64,000 nt of DNA, from positions 2,418,001 through 2,482,000 of the forward strand of contig NC_071329.1 in NCBI RefSeq assembly GCF_010183535.1, read 5' to 3'. This DNA is from Caenorhabditis remanei. Lineage: Eukaryota > Nematoda > Chromadorea > Rhabditida > Rhabditidae. A program made the translations under genes and the position numbers. Shown here piece by piece: positions 11,701-22,699 of this stretch (positions are counted from its first letter, which is position 1; each line of letters starts with the position of its first letter). Below the pieces are notes generated by a model, which searched no databases, was not told the DNA's origin, and was given only the letters and a program-made list of their open reading frames with translations.

Positions 11701-12826
11701 TTATGAAAAACTGGTGTGTCTTTGGCGCTTTTCAAATTCATATACCATAATTCATAATAAATGTGATAATTTGCAGACGAACTACTCGGATGATGGTGTG
11801 ACGAGAGCCCAACTGATCGTCGACAATCAGGCTCAACACATCACGTCGACTGCTCTTTGGATGGCTCTTTTCAGTCATTCCGGACAAATTCGAAGAGATA
11901 TGGCCGATGTGATCCTTCAAATTGGGAAACACGATCAGGAGGTACTTATATCTATCAGAGTTGCATGGAATTCCGACTTCCGATTTCCGTTTTGAAAATT
12001 TTACTTCCGACTTCCGACTTCCGTTTTGAAAATTTTACTTCCGACTTCCGATTTCCGACTTCCGTTTTAAAAATTTTACTTCCGACTTCCGACTTCCGGA
12101 TTTGGAGTTTCACTTCCGACTTCCGTCATTTCATAAGAGTGGAGATTAGGAAAAGTAAATTTCTCAGAAATACTTGAAAAAATGGTCTAAAAGGACAGAA
12201 AATAGGCTTTTCTTCAGCCAAAAACTAGTTTCTCACTGATTTTTATGAATTTCATGATTTTTCTCTTGGAGTTTTTGAAAGTTTGAGAAAAAATCTAATT
12301 CCGACTTCCGACTTCCGGGCGTTTTTTCACTTCCGACTTCCTAGTTCTGACTTCCGGATAAGGAAAATCGCTTCCGACTTCCGACTTCCGGATAAGAAAA
12401 TTTCACTTCCATGCAACTCTGATATCTATATTAGCCGAGAATTTGTATTTCAACTTCGCCCCACCGCAAACGAGAGAGCATCGGAAAGAGAGACGCAGAG
12501 TCTCTTCTTTCGTTTGCAGTGGGGCGCGGTTGTAAGAGGGGATGAGCTGCTAATTAAGTCCCGTCTTATCTTTCCAGAAGTTCAAGGAGAGAATCGCTGT
12601 GGCAGTCCACTCGCTTCCCAACGATCCGATGAAGGCGACCGCCCAGCAACTGACGGATTTTGTGAACAATGTGGCGAGGGAGTAAGTGAAATTTCAAAAA
12701 ATGCTGGAAATGGGGTGTTGTCCAGTGGAGCGCACTTTCCCCCTTCTAAAATCCATTAGTTTTTCCAGAAGAGAACGTCACGCCGTCTTCAATCACACCC
12801 GGGACCTTGCCAAGCTGTTCATCTGA
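5765..12826 (+). CDS. tsr-1: transportin-3/transportin-SR, C-terminal half (partial)
   Basis: Exons 5765-5841, 6755-6973, 7666-7858, 8691-8902, 10060-10176, 11062-11313, 11777-11941, 12578-12681 and 12769-12826 join in phase to TGA (464 codons plus stop). The protein is all-helical HEAT-like. It aligns with the C-terminal half of human TNPO3, including NPDTVDDLFRLAQRF and the end QQLTDF...RDLAKLF. TNPO3 is an importin-beta family receptor that brings phosphorylated SR splicing factors into the nucleus with Ran. The normal length is about 920 aa, so roughly half is missing. The first exon follows a TTCAG acceptor in mid-phase, so coding should continue upstream, but no importin exon lies between it and the left edge. 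A Ser/Asn/Gln-rich insert occupies the 7666 exon. Gene identity is firm; completeness is not. Confidence 0.85.
5842..6754 (+). other. transportin intron, Caenorhabditis-style low-complexity
   Basis: Consists of TTTTCAG-rich imperfect repeats, including three successive copies of TTTTCAGTCGA at about 6595-6625. None opens a frame. The true acceptor is at 6754. Confidence 0.6.
7859..8690 (+). repeat. intronic imperfect tandem array with many splice-acceptor-like motifs
   Basis: Units of roughly 50-60 bp repeat AATTTCAGCTTAAAAATG followed by a TTTTTGG-CTAAAAATCG-like segment. Each unit carries a TTTCAG that matches the nematode 3' splice consensus, yet only the last (8690) leads into a conserved exon. 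Confidence 0.6.
9403..9935. mobile_element. hAT-like MITE, GAGCGG subtype (copy 2) with 8-bp TSD
   Basis: Ends CAGAGTTGAGCGGAATTCCG and the matching CATTCCGCTCAACTCTG. The flanks 9395-9402 and 9936-9943 are both TTTAAGAA, an 8-bp target duplication typical of hAT transposition. The interior is arrays of CCTTCCG/CTTTCCG heptamers. It lies in a transportin intron and has no transposase. Confidence 0.88.
10322..10573. repeat. foldback element in transportin intron
   Basis: Arms of about 110 bp: AATTCCCGTTTC and AAAATGAGC at the left are mirrored at the right, with TCCTCTCGGACAAGATTT and its complement further in. The CTCTCGGACAA core reappears at about 63150, so it is a dispersed family. Confidence 0.7.
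10826..10881 (+). pseudogene. decayed duplicate of a transportin exon start
   Basis: About 45 bp ending CATATTTCCAG/ACGCTCTCCC almost repeats the true acceptor region at 11034-11082. After the decoy acceptor the frame reads TLSLHAPFH then stop, against TLSRHTFPLL in the real exon. It looks like a relic of partial exon duplication 208 bp upstream. Confidence 0.6.
11956..12421. mobile_element. hAT-like MITE, GCATGG subtype (copy 3) with 8-bp TSD
   Basis: Ends CAGAGTTGCATGGAATTCCG and CACTTCCATGCAACTCTG. The target duplication ATATCTAT occupies 11948-11955 and 12422-12429. Two blocks of ACTTCCG heptamers flank a unique core. It starts 14 nt after the splice donor of the exon ending at 11941. 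Confidence 0.9.
12451..12532 (+). other. long hairpin in last large transportin intron
   Basis: The 5' arm with GCCCCACCGCAAACGA pairs with the 3' arm TCGTTTGCAGTGGGGC, and an inner AGAGAC/GTCTCT stem continues the helix around a short loop. It ends about 45 nt before the 12577 acceptor. It could be a miniature foldback element, or a transcribed hairpin feeding small-RNA processing. There is no evidence of expression. Confidence 0.5.
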
Positions 12827-13282
12827 TTGACCACGCCCCCTCGCTTAGCTCCGCCCACTTTTGACTTCCATTAATTATTACGGTCCATCCTATTTGTTCT
12901 CTTTTTTTTCACTATTTCTTTATCAAATGATTTTTAAAATTAAAAATTCAAAAATTTTCTCTGTTAATATTATAAATATCCACTATTATCGTCACCATAT
13001 TTGTTTCATTTTTCTCGCCAATTTCTCGATCTTTCCCTCTCTCTAGGCTCCGCCCCCCATCTTATTCACTTTTTTAGGGTTTTCTTTAATATCTTACTTG
13101 TTTTAATTATTGTGTTGTTTTAGAAGAAGAATGAATGAATGATTGAATGGGTTTTTGTTGTGAAAAAGCGCGAAAATTGAGAAAAAAATCGGCGAAAAAA
13201 GAGAAAAAGCGTCTCCCTTCGCCGCAGCCAGCGGTGGGGGAGACGCGCATTCTTATACGCCCTCCACCTCTCTTCTCGTTGC
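12827..13282 (+). other. transportin 3' flank
   Basis: Pyrimidine-rich and AT-rich 3' UTR-like sequence with an AATGAATGAATGATTGAAT stretch near 13130. No coding frame. GC-rich sequence at 13200-13240 precedes the tRNA gene. Confidence 0.4.
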
Positions 13283-13354
13283 GGCCGAATGGTCTAGTGG
13301 TATGATTCTCGCTTTGGGTGCGAGAGGTCCCGGGTTCAATCCCCGGTTCGGCCC
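13283..13354 (+). tRNA. tRNA-Pro (anticodon UGG)
   Basis: 72 nt with complete cloverleaf. The acceptor GGCCGAA pairs with TTCGGCC. The anticodon stem CTCGC/GCGAG holds loop TTTGGGT with anticodon TGG. The T stem CCGGG/CCCGG holds loop TTCAATC. A-box (TGGTCTAGTGG) and B-box (GGTTCAATCC) are intact and there is no intron. Confidence 0.97.
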
Positions 13355-15534
13355 ATTCTCTTTTTGCTTTTTTTGTTTTTGTGGATTATTGATTTTTGAT
13401 CTGTTTGGAAGGGTTTAAGTGTGTTTTTTTGTCAGAAAACTGGGGTTTTAAGTCTAAAAACATGCTTTATGAGGAGCTATTACATTTCGTATGTATAGCT
13501 GGAGACGAATGGGTAGAGAGCAATGTGAAACAAAAAAAAATGAGCAAAAATCGAGTTTAGTGAAAAAAAAACGTGTTCAGAACCCAGGTTTGACATCAAA
13601 AAGCTGAAAATTCGGTGAAAAAAGGTATGAAATCTATAAAATCAAGTTTTTGTGCAATATGGTGCATTGATGGTGATTTTTAAAGATTTTTTTGGTATTT
13701 TGAGTTAAAAAAAAATTTAAACAGTGAATGAACAGAAAAAAACGTGTTTAGAACTTATTTCTACCCCAAAAAACCAAAAAAAATTGGTGAAAAACCGAGT
13801 TCCGAGTCGATGCACCATATCTGTGCCGAATTGACTGCGTAGCGACTCAAATCACTTTCTACGTGTTTAGAAGTATCTTGTTTAAGGCGTGGCCACAATA
13901 TTTAATACATTTTTATTTTGATCTACAAAAAAAGTTTTGATCTACCCAGACCCCGCGACGAGGAAAAAGAGAAATTGTTTTTTGTGTTCTTTATTAATTT
14001 ACCAGTCGGTTCACGTCGCCTAACGGCAACTGAACCTCCTTCTCAGCACCCCCCTTCTAAGTGTTAAAGCGCCTGCGGCGCTTCTCACATGGTTCAAACA
14101 ATCGGGGTATCAGAATTCTCTTTTTCTTCTGGTCCTATAACTTTTCTTCAGTTGTTAGTAGTCTTTATTAGCTGAGCAACCCGTTCTAGAGAGAACAATT
14201 AAAACACCCTTACTTTTCTGATAAGATTTCGACAAATTACTTCAGAAAAACAGGAACTTGGTAACTCTATTTTCCCCTTATCAAAAGGCAGGTGATCCTC
14301 TAAATATTACGTTTATTTTTATTTTTGACTGATCGACGGCGATGCTGCCTCCCACCTCTGAAGGCAAACTAAGGCGGTATTTAGACAAATCCTTATTCTA
14401 GAACTCACCATCAATTCTTGTACTAAATACAGGAAATGTGTTTTTTGCCTGTCTGAGAAACCCTTCACCAAAAGAGAATTTCCTATTCACATCTTCAAAA
14501 GTTGCGTTTGAAGTATTTTTTTGAAGTTTTTGACTTATCGGCGGCGATGCCGCCTCCTTCCCCCAAATTCGTTCAAGATTTGTTTCATATACACGGAAAT
14601 CTTCTTTTTAGTTTGGTTTGATCCAAAAAGTTCTGCTTTCTAAATTTTGTATTGTTCGGCGGCGATGCCGCCTCTCTTCTCTGGAATACTTCGAAACTAA
14701 AACTATTTTACATATTTCTAAGTTGAAAAGTTAAAGAAGCCCCTTATTCAGTCTATTTTGATTTCAATCCTTCTCATTTGTACATGACAGTACTTCACAA
14801 AAAAATTCTTTTAATTCTTTAAAAAAACACTTTTTGAGTTTTTAAACGATCGGTGGCAATGCTGCATGACTTCCCCATGAAGCTTCGGACAAAAGGCTTA
14901 TTGTTAACTACTACCAAGTTTCTGACTCGGTGTTTGTAGGATTGAAATTTTTTAAACACCGTCAAAGTGAGAACTCAATCATCCATTATGACAGAGTTTG
15001 AGCGGTGTGTACAGTGTCAACACAAAGATAGCTACTCCACCCTTTTGTTCTACAAAATCTCGGCTATAACAAAATATTTACAACTTTCATATACTGGCTA
15101 TGTCCTTATCAAAACAAAAATCCAAAAAACATTTCCGACCTGGCGGTAACGATCTCACCACCCCACGCGTGAGAGTCATCTGCGTAGACCGCTACACCAA
15201 ACACGCGCGGCCGAGGCGCTTTCGAGAATGCAGTCAAGAAACAACCGAGCCAGTATGACATTGATTTTTTGAACTTTCTACCACCCTGTCGGGACACACC
15301 TTTCTCAACGCTTTTTACTGTTGAAATCGGCATCGTCTCCAGAAGACGTCCAATTTGATATTTTAGAAAAAAGAAAAGTTCGGGCATCATCTAAGCGCAA
15401 TTTCCTATCTATCTATCCAGGTTTCATTAAAATCGGTCCAGTTCGGACGGAGTTATGATCGGCGACAAATAAACAGACAAACGGAATCTGTTGAATATTA
15501 TTAGTAAAGATTAATGGGGCTACAGTTCTACCTT
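13355..15534. other. non-coding region with GGCGGCGATGCCGCC motifs
   Basis: AT-rich sequence. The palindromic motif GGCGGCGATGCCGCC or a variant recurs near 14336, 14540, 14657 and 14850, each followed by CTCC-like bases and an AT-rich spacer. Near 15410-15510 the sequence ATCGGTCCAGTTCGGACGG and an AAACAGACAAACGGAATC tail look like the end of a dispersed transposon. No gene is supported. Confidence 0.4.
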
Positions 15535-16215
15535 TTGTGCCGATCGTTCACTCTGTATCAATTTATTGTGCTGAATTGGCTGCGTAGCGACTCAAATTCG
15601 ACGAATCCGGGGTTTCGCGTTTTTTCTCAAACTTTTGCGCGGAACTGACTAAGAGATGGGCGTGGCCTAGTTAGCGAGAAATATTTTTCATTGGCTCCGT
15701 ATCAATTGACTAGTTTGAATTGGCTGCGTAGCGTCTCGACTCCCGGAACTGATATAATTTTGCCATTTTTGCAGAATCTAGCTACTCTAAGGTGCAAATG
15801 CGCTTTTTCATTCACTCCGTATCAATTTATTATGCTGAATTGGCTGCGTAGCTACTCAACTTCTCAAAAATCGGTCATTCCGTAGTATAAGACTTCAATA
15901 ATTTCATTTGACACAAAATTTGCGAAATTTTTTGGTAAAATGCGTTATGCAGTCTTCTTTACCGACTCCGTATCATTCTTCAGTGTCAAGTTCACTGTGT
16001 AGCGACTCATCTTCTCAAAATCGCGTTTCTTTGACAAAAAGCTTTAAAAATCGCGTATTTCGTCAAATTTTTTCCCTGAGGTGGGCGTAACCCCCGTATC
16101 CTGCTTACTGTGTTAAATTGGCTGCGTAGCGACTCTCTCAACTCCCTTAATGCTCTTTTCCATTCACTCCGTATCAATTTATTAGCTGCGTAGCGACCCT
16201 AATCCAAAATTTTCA
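15535..16215 (+). repeat. array of GCTGCGTAGCGACTC units
   Basis: At least six units of the form CTCCGTATCAATTTATT, a short gap, then AATTGGCTGCGTAGCGACTC occur at irregular spacing (about 15550, 15690, 15820, 15970, 16105, 16165). The intervening sequence is unrelated. Further units are at 18565-18835, 22700-22935 and singly near 13830 and 56150. Confidence 0.75.
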
Positions 16216-16559
16216 ACTAAAACTTTGTAACTTTTGTCAAAAGTGGGCGTGGCCTAGTAATCCCTCCCCCTCTCACAATGAAACTGAATAAGTTCCACAT
16301 CACTTCCTCTTGTCTAGGCGTGAAACGGGCGGAACTAATACACAGCCGTCGATTCGGAAAGAAAAGAAACCGCCCGTTTCTTTTTCATATGATAATGAGA
16401 TTGATGATGGGGGGGGGGACAGTTATCTGTATCTTTTTGGCATAGAAACAGGTTTTTCACTTTTTTTTGAGTGTAGGAGTGTAAACTATGCTTAGTTGGT
16501 GTGATAAGTGATTTGATTACTATGCATTCAGCATTCTTTTAGAGAGAATTCCAGTAGTA
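16216..16559. other. short non-repetitive segment
   Basis: Mixed composition with a GGGGGGGGG run at about 16410. A 61-codon frame here has no recognisable features. Nothing else is seen. Confidence 0.3.
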
Positions 16560-18235
16560 CTACTTCCACTACTTTGGCTTACTTTGAGATCCCGTCTTGG
16601 GGTCCCAGACAATCTGAAATTGTAAAAAATTGTATCGGTTGTGTAGATCAAACCTAGATCTCCAATTTTGTAGTGGATCACTTTTTTGTACGGGCGGTCC
16701 CTGAGGAGATATGAGGGTTGAAAAATAAAGAATTTTTAGCTTTTTGCAATTTTTGTGAAAATTGGCTTACTTTGAGAAACCGTCTTGAGGTCCCAGACAG
16801 TCTGAAGGTCAAAAAATTGCATTTGTTAAGGTAGATCAAACCTAGATCTCATTTTTGTAGTTGACCATTTTTTTGTACGGGCGGTCCCTAGGGAGTTATA
16901 GCCATTTGAAAAACAAGGAATTTTAATTTTTTGAGATTTTAGTGAGAATTGTTCGATTTTTATCTTTTGTCTTAGGGTACCTGGTAGGCCAAATTAACGG
17001 AATTTTATATATATATTGTGAAGATCAAACCTAGATCTCCAATTTTGTAGTTGATCACTTTTTTGTACGGGCGGTCCCTGAGGAGATATGGGCGGTTAAA
17101 AAATAGAAAATTTTTAACTTTTTGCAATTTTTGTGAAAATTTTTCGAATTTGGGCTTTTGTCTTAGGGTACCTGGTAGCCCAAACCAACGGAATTTTGTA
17201 TTAGTTGTATAGATCAAACTGAGGGCTACATTTTTGTAGTAAACAACTTTTTTGTACGGGCGGTCCCTGGAAAGTTAGAGGCATTTGAAAAACAACAAAT
17301 TTTCATTTTTGAGATTTTAGTGAAATTTTTTTGATTTTGGGCTTTTGTCTTAGGGTACCTGGTCACCCAAACCAATAAAATTTTATATTTATTGCGTAGA
17401 TCAAAATGAGGGTAACATTTTTGTAGTTGACCATTTTTTTTTACTGGCGTTCCTTGAAGAGTTATAGCCATTTGAAAAATAGAGAATTTTTAACTTTTTG
17501 CAATTTTTGTGAAAATTGGCTTACTTTGAGACCCCGTCTTGAAGTCCCAGACAGTCTGAAATTTGAAAAATTTGTATTAATTGTGTAGATTAGATCAAAA
17601 TCTACTGTTTTGTAGTTGATCACTTTTTTTGTACGGGCGGTCCTTGAAGAGTTATAGCCATTTGAAAAAATGTATTTTTTAATTTCATGAAAGTTAGTAG
17701 AATTTGAGAGTCCGTCATTCGTATTTTCCTGACAACGAGTTTTGACGGTACTAACTAAGCCCCCTACCCTATTTAAATCATAAAAAATGTTAAAACTCCT
17801 TGATTTAACCATGTTTTCGGGCCCGATGCACCATTTTGCGGACACAAATTTTGGACAGAATTTCAGCTGAAACAGCTAATTTTGAGAGCTCGTCACTGTT
17901 TCCCTGATTACCACAATTATCCCCAGTTAATGTTGATTGTGTATATTGAATCTAGATATACATTTTTGTAGTTGACAACTTTTTTCTACGGGCAGTCCTT
18001 AAAAAGTTATAGCCATTTGAAAAAATGTATTTTTATTTTTTGCAATTTTTGTGAAAATTTGATTAATTTGTAATACCGTCTTCGGGTCCCAGGCGGTTTG
18101 AAGGTCAACAAATTGTATTTATTGTGTAGATCTAATCTAGATCTCCATTTTTGTAGTTGACAACTTTTTTGTACAGACCGTCCTTAAAGAGTTACGACCT
18201 TTTGAAAAACAACAAATTTTCATTTTTTGAAGTTT
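16560..18235 (+). repeat. tandem array of about 190-bp units with GTACGGGCGGTCC core
   Basis: The core TTTTTGTACGGGCGGTCCCT or a close variant occurs near 16688, 16875, 17065, 17257, 17440, 17632, 17990 and 18170, mostly 183-192 bp apart. Units also share TAGATCAAA, TTTTGTAGTTGA and a conserved CCGTCTTGAGGTCCCAGAC segment. Confidence 0.8.
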
Positions 18236-18564
18236 TAGCGATTTCTCGATCCCCCAACCACACACATCCCATGACTCACATCCCCACTCCATATTGTGTA
18301 TACATACTCCAAAAGTTGCCGCCGACCCCGATAGGGTCACCACCTGCCAGTGGTGTCCCCCCAGCTGCGCCCACTTCAAAAAAAGTGGCAAAAAGAGGGG
18401 CGTGGCTTGAAAAACTGAACATACCATCTGTCATAGTTGGTAGTACAGTAGAGCGCACTTTAACTTCCCATAACTCTGCCCATTTTGACATTTTTCAAAT
18501 TTTGAAAACGGATTCAGAATCCCTACGTCATCAGCTTTCTAGTCATATAATATTTTATGTGTGG
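18236..18564. other. non-coding segment
   Basis: Contains a non-repetitive piece (18240-18420) and then the dispersed unit ATTCAGAATCC...CAGCTTTCTAGTCATAT. No gene seen. Confidence 0.3.
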
Positions 18565-18835
18565 TAAGCTCCGTATCACACTAAACACTAGCTGCGTAGC
18601 GACTCAACTGTTTTTGTCTATTTCAGAGTTTTGAACCTTTAACTTTTCAAGTTGAGAGAATGATCCGTATCAATTGGCTGCGTAGCGACTCAAAGCAATC
18701 TTCAAGGTTCTGATCGACTCCGTATCTCCGCTCTATGCTAAATTCGCTGCGTAGCGACTCAAAGCAATCTTCAAGGTTCTGATCGACTCCGTATCTCCGC
18801 TCTATGCTAAATTCGCTGCGTAGCGACTCAATTTT
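18565..18835 (+). repeat. second array of GCTGCGTAGCGACTC units
   Basis: Four units. The last two (about 18700-18765 and 18766-18831) are a near-perfect 66-bp tandem duplication including CAATCTTCAAGGTTCTGATC. Confidence 0.8.
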
Positions 18836-19312
18836 CCAATTTTTCTTCATTTCCCCGTATTTTATCTTGTTACAGCTTTCTAGTCGTACTACTAGTCACC
18901 ACCACACCCAAAAAAAAATAAAAGAGACAGTCCTCCTATTCAGCCTAGTCTTCTCCCTATTGTCCCCAAAAAATGAGTAATGTTTGTCCTCAGGTATAGT
19001 CAAAAAAAGAGGAGAAAAAACGCATTTTATGACGGTTTTTACGGTTTCGGAAGAGTGGACAGCATGCGGGGGTTTAGAGAGGGGGAAAGGTCGGAGGTCT
19101 ATTGCAGTTGTTTTGATACAATTCGAAATTAGGTCAAAAGGTTTTGAAAAAAATCCCCAATTTTTTTCTAAAAGTTTGATCAGCTTTGAGAACATTTTAC
19201 TGCATCACAACTAGCGCAACCGTTTTGAATTCATATAACTTGTATAGATCAAATTGAGAGTTTCATTGTTGTAGTTGGCAACTTTTTTTGTACGGGCGGT
19301 ATACCTAGAGAG
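18836..19312. other. non-coding segment
   Basis: AT-rich with a GGGGGTTTAGAGAGGGGGAA stretch near 19067. A GTACGGGCGGT core lies at about 19290. No supported gene. Confidence 0.3.
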
Positions 19313-19662
19313 CAGAGTTGCGCGGAATTCCGACTTCCGACTTCCGGGCTGTTTTTCACTTCCGACTTCCGGATTTGGAGTTTCACTTCCGACTTCCGTC
19401 ATTTCATAACGGTGGAATTTCGGAAAAGTAAATTTCTCAGAAATATAAGGAAAAATGGTCTAAAAAGACAAAAAATGAGCTTTTCTTCAGCCAAAAACTA
19501 ATTTTACACTGTTTTTCGCGAATTTTATGAGCTTTTTCTAGGAGTTTTTGAATCTTTGCAAAAAAAATCTACTTCCGACTTCCGACTTCCGTTTTCAAAA
19601 TTTTACTTCCGACTTCTGACTTCCGACTTCCGTTTTAGAAAAATCACTTCCGCGCAACTCTA
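19313..19662. mobile_element. hAT-like MITE, GCGCGG subtype (copy 4)
   Basis: Ends CAGAGTTGCGCGGAATTCCG and CACTTCCGCGCAACTCTA. The flanks CTAGAGAG (19305-19312) and GTAGAGAG (19663-19670) match at 7 of 8 bases. The interior is ACTTCCG heptamers around a core shared with copies 3 and 6. It is inserted next to a GTACGGGCGGT repeat. Confidence 0.8.
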
Positions 19663-20215
19663 GTAGAGAGTCATGGCCTGTTTAACTATGACATATGATG
19701 TCGCGGGAAGAAAATTCTGAAAATCTCATTTTTTGAGGCCCATTTAGTACCAAATAGTTAAATTTTCTCGAATATTCTTAAAAATTGTTTTTTTAACGTA
19801 AAATAACCGAAAAATGATACATCGACCCTATTAAACACTAGAAAACCTGCATTTTTCCTAAGTGCTGAAAAAATTTAAAAATCTCAATTTTTTTTTCAAA
19901 ATTTAGTCAAAACAACAAAAAAATTTATATATGGTGCATCCACCCTATTCGCCTCTGAAAAATTAAATTTTTTTCCGAATTTCTGCACCGAATAAACGAA
20001 AACAGGATTGTGACGTTATTCTGACACCGTTAAAGTTTCAAAAAATTTTAAAACCCCTTATATATGGTGCCTCATTTAGCACGGAAAACTCCCAAACATT
20101 TTTTTTTGATCTACGCTTAATTTTTGACACACCTACAATACCGTTGAAAAGTGTATTAGGTTTTGCCTTTTTCAGTTGAAAAGATCCAACTTTGAGAGTG
20201 TGTCATGGTAATACT
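19663..20215. other. non-coding AT-rich segment
   Basis: Four or five degenerate units containing ATGGTGCATC / GGTGCCTC and AAAAACTCCCAAACATT. They relate to the array at 28140-29135. No gene. Confidence 0.35.
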
Positions 20216-20475
20216 TATTGTCCCATCAAGTAGATTTTTAATGGATCGTACAGATCAAATCTAGAACTCCATTTTTGTAGTTGACAACTTTTTTATACGG
20301 TCACACCCTAGAGAGTTACATATCGTCGAAGTAATCTCTCTCTCAAATCGACTTTCAGTGCGATTTTTGAGCCGTCCCTTTAAAATGACCATAACTCTCT
20401 AGGGAGTGTCCGTACAAAAAAGTTGTCAACTACAAAAATAAAGCTCTACCTTTGATTTGTATTATCCATTAAAAA
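20216..20475. repeat. GTACGGGCGG foldback
   Basis: Two inverted copies of the 190-bp-unit core: TGTAGTTGACAACTTTTTTA with an arm start of TAGATCAAA, mirrored by GTACAAAAAAGTTGTCAACT and ATTTGTATTATCC. The mirror extends outward to the AATGGTAATACTTATTGTCC/GGACAATAAGTATTACCATG arms. Confidence 0.7.
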
Positions 20476-20747
20476 TCTACTTAATAGGACAATAAGTATT
20501 ACCATGACACACTCTTGGACTTTTTCAACTGAAAAATGCAAAACTTAATATACTTTTGAGCGGTACTGTATATTGTGCATCGATTTCATTTAGCACTGAA
20601 AACTGCCAAACATTTTTTTGATCTCCGCTTTATTCAATTGTCCCTTCTATGTCTCGCGAGGGACATGTTTCAAGTCTGCTTTGTATCTTATAGTCATTTT
20701 TTCCATTTAATTGAATAAATAAATAAATATTCTTGAGACCTATACAG

Positions 20748-20941
20748 CAGAGCTGTGCGGAATTCCCTCTTCCTTCTTCCTTCTTCCTTTTTGAAAATTT
20801 TTATTCCTTCTTCCTTCTTCCTTCTTCCTTTTTGAAAATTTTTATTCCTTCTTCCTTCTTCCGACTTCCTTTTCGAAAATGTTATTCCTTCTTCCTTCTT
20901 CCGACTTCCTTTTTTGAAAATTTTACTTCCGCACAGCTCTG
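20748..20941. mobile_element. hAT-like MITE, GTGCGG subtype (copy 5) with 8-bp TSD
   Basis: Ends CAGAGCTGTGCGGAATTCC and CTTCCGCACAGCTCTG. The target duplication CTATACAG is at 20740-20747 and 20942-20949. Its heptamers have become CTTCTTC/TTCCTTC rather than ACTTCCG. Confidence 0.9.
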
Positions 20942-20949
20942 CTATACAG

Positions 20950-22695
20950 TCTAGGCTCTATAGATGTCCGCTAACCTTTAACCTCCTACCCTGATGCCAT
21001 CCCCCCCCCCCATCAATGTTCCCCATTTAACCCCCCTGAAGAATGTCTTCTGCCCTTTCTCCCCCTCCCCGCCATCAATGAATACAGAATGGCGCCGTCG
21101 GCGCCATTATCATCCTTTCTTTTTTCGTTTTTTTTTGTCATTTCGGGAGAAGACGTCTTCTTCTTTTCTTGTTTGACAGGAACCATTCCTCTCTCTCTCT
21201 TCCTTTTTGACTTTCCATTTTATGTATGTACGATTTCTCTTTTTCTTTTTCGCCTTTTTTTTGTGGCTTTTTATCTCTGGTATCTGTGTCTCTTTACTTG
21301 TTACATGTGTGCGCATGCTATCACTTTTGTTGCATAGTTCCAGTACGGTGACACGTGGCATATTTGGGCGGATTTTTTAGGGGATTTTGGCAGTTTTTAA
21401 CGGTTTTTTGAGGGTTTTTTGAGAAAAAGCAGGTCATTTTTATTTTGACGCTTTTTTATTGCGTACGTGGTATTTACAGATGGCTCATGATGGTTATAGC
21501 GATTTTATAAGGGTTTTTGGAGGACTTTGGGAGTTTTGGGACCGTTTTGGAGGTTTGGGCTCATATTTTTTGGCAAAAATTGCTATTTTTGTAATTGACC
21601 ATGGTACTAAAGCTCTAAGACTCGAAAAATATACAAATTCCTAGATTTTTACTAAAAAATGAAAAAAAAAAAACGGTTTTTTGTTCGATGCACCGTTTTG
21701 CGGACTTTTCTGAAAAGTTGCGGTTTTTGCAGTTTTTAACGGATTTCAAGCGTATTTTTTGATAGAAATAGGTGAATGCTTAGTATCTTGTAGATCAAAA
21801 CAAGGTCTTCATTTTTGTAGTTGACCACTTTTCTGTACGGGCGGTTCCTTGGGAGTTATAAGCATTTTGGCGCCTAAAATTGGAAAAAAAAACGGATTTT
21901 TTTGGTCGATACACCATGTTTTTGGGTCTGATGCACCGTTTAGTGGACTTTTTTTGAAAAATTGCAAGTTTCGGCTAAAAATTTTCAAAATGCAACAAAT
22001 TTTTGATTTTTTAAGCGGTTTTGGTATGAAGGATCACCTTTTAAACTGTTTTTTTCAAAAAAAAAAAGTTGCCAAATTTTTGAAGCAGCTAACTTTGATA
22101 CCCTGTCACACTTTCTCTAATTACCGCAATTATTTCCAATTAATATTGTTTGTGTAGATCAAATTGAGGTCTCCATTTTTCTAGTTGACAACTTTTTCGT
22201 GCGGGCGGTCTCCGGGGTGTTATAAGCCCTTAGAAGTTTTGAAGCTGAAATTTACTCATTTGCTGAATGACCCTAACTTTTGTTGTATTTTAAAAATAAA
22301 TCATAAAATATTTACATCACCGGAAAACTGAAGTTTCAAGGATTTCAAACCTGTTTTCAAATTTTGTGTATCTTAAAATTCAACCGAGATACAACAATTT
22401 GAAGTTGAGACTCTCTCAAAATTCTGAAAAAAAAATTGCAAATTTTAAAAACCTCGTATCTCAACTGATTTTGCTTGTGCCTCAAATCTGAAAACATATT
22501 CATAATCTTCAAAACCAGAGCTTTCCATTGATATAACTTTATTATAGACAATTCCGGTGCACGCGCCAAAGGCGCGCCAGCCAATATGTCGCTTCATTTA
22601 GGTTACCAAAAATGTTCAATATTTTCGGTTTTTAAACTTTTTTGATAAATTTTGAAAACGGATTCAGAATCCTCACGTCTTCAGCTTTCCTGTCA
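20950..22695. other. gene-free region with a pyrimidine-rich island
   Basis: 20950-21350 is non-repetitive, C/T-rich on the plus strand, and differs from the surrounding AT-rich repeats. 21360-22690 holds two degenerate GTACGGGCGG cores, GATGCACC motifs and a GGCGCGCCAG motif at 22571. The local open frames are low-complexity and not supported as genes. Confidence 0.4.
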
Positions 22696-22699
22696 TATG

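Noticed and set aside
15109..15390. 93-codon minus-strand frame with unusually normal amino-acid composition
   Set aside because: No recognised domain and no splice partner. It may be a transposon-protein fragment, but this is not supported enough to call.
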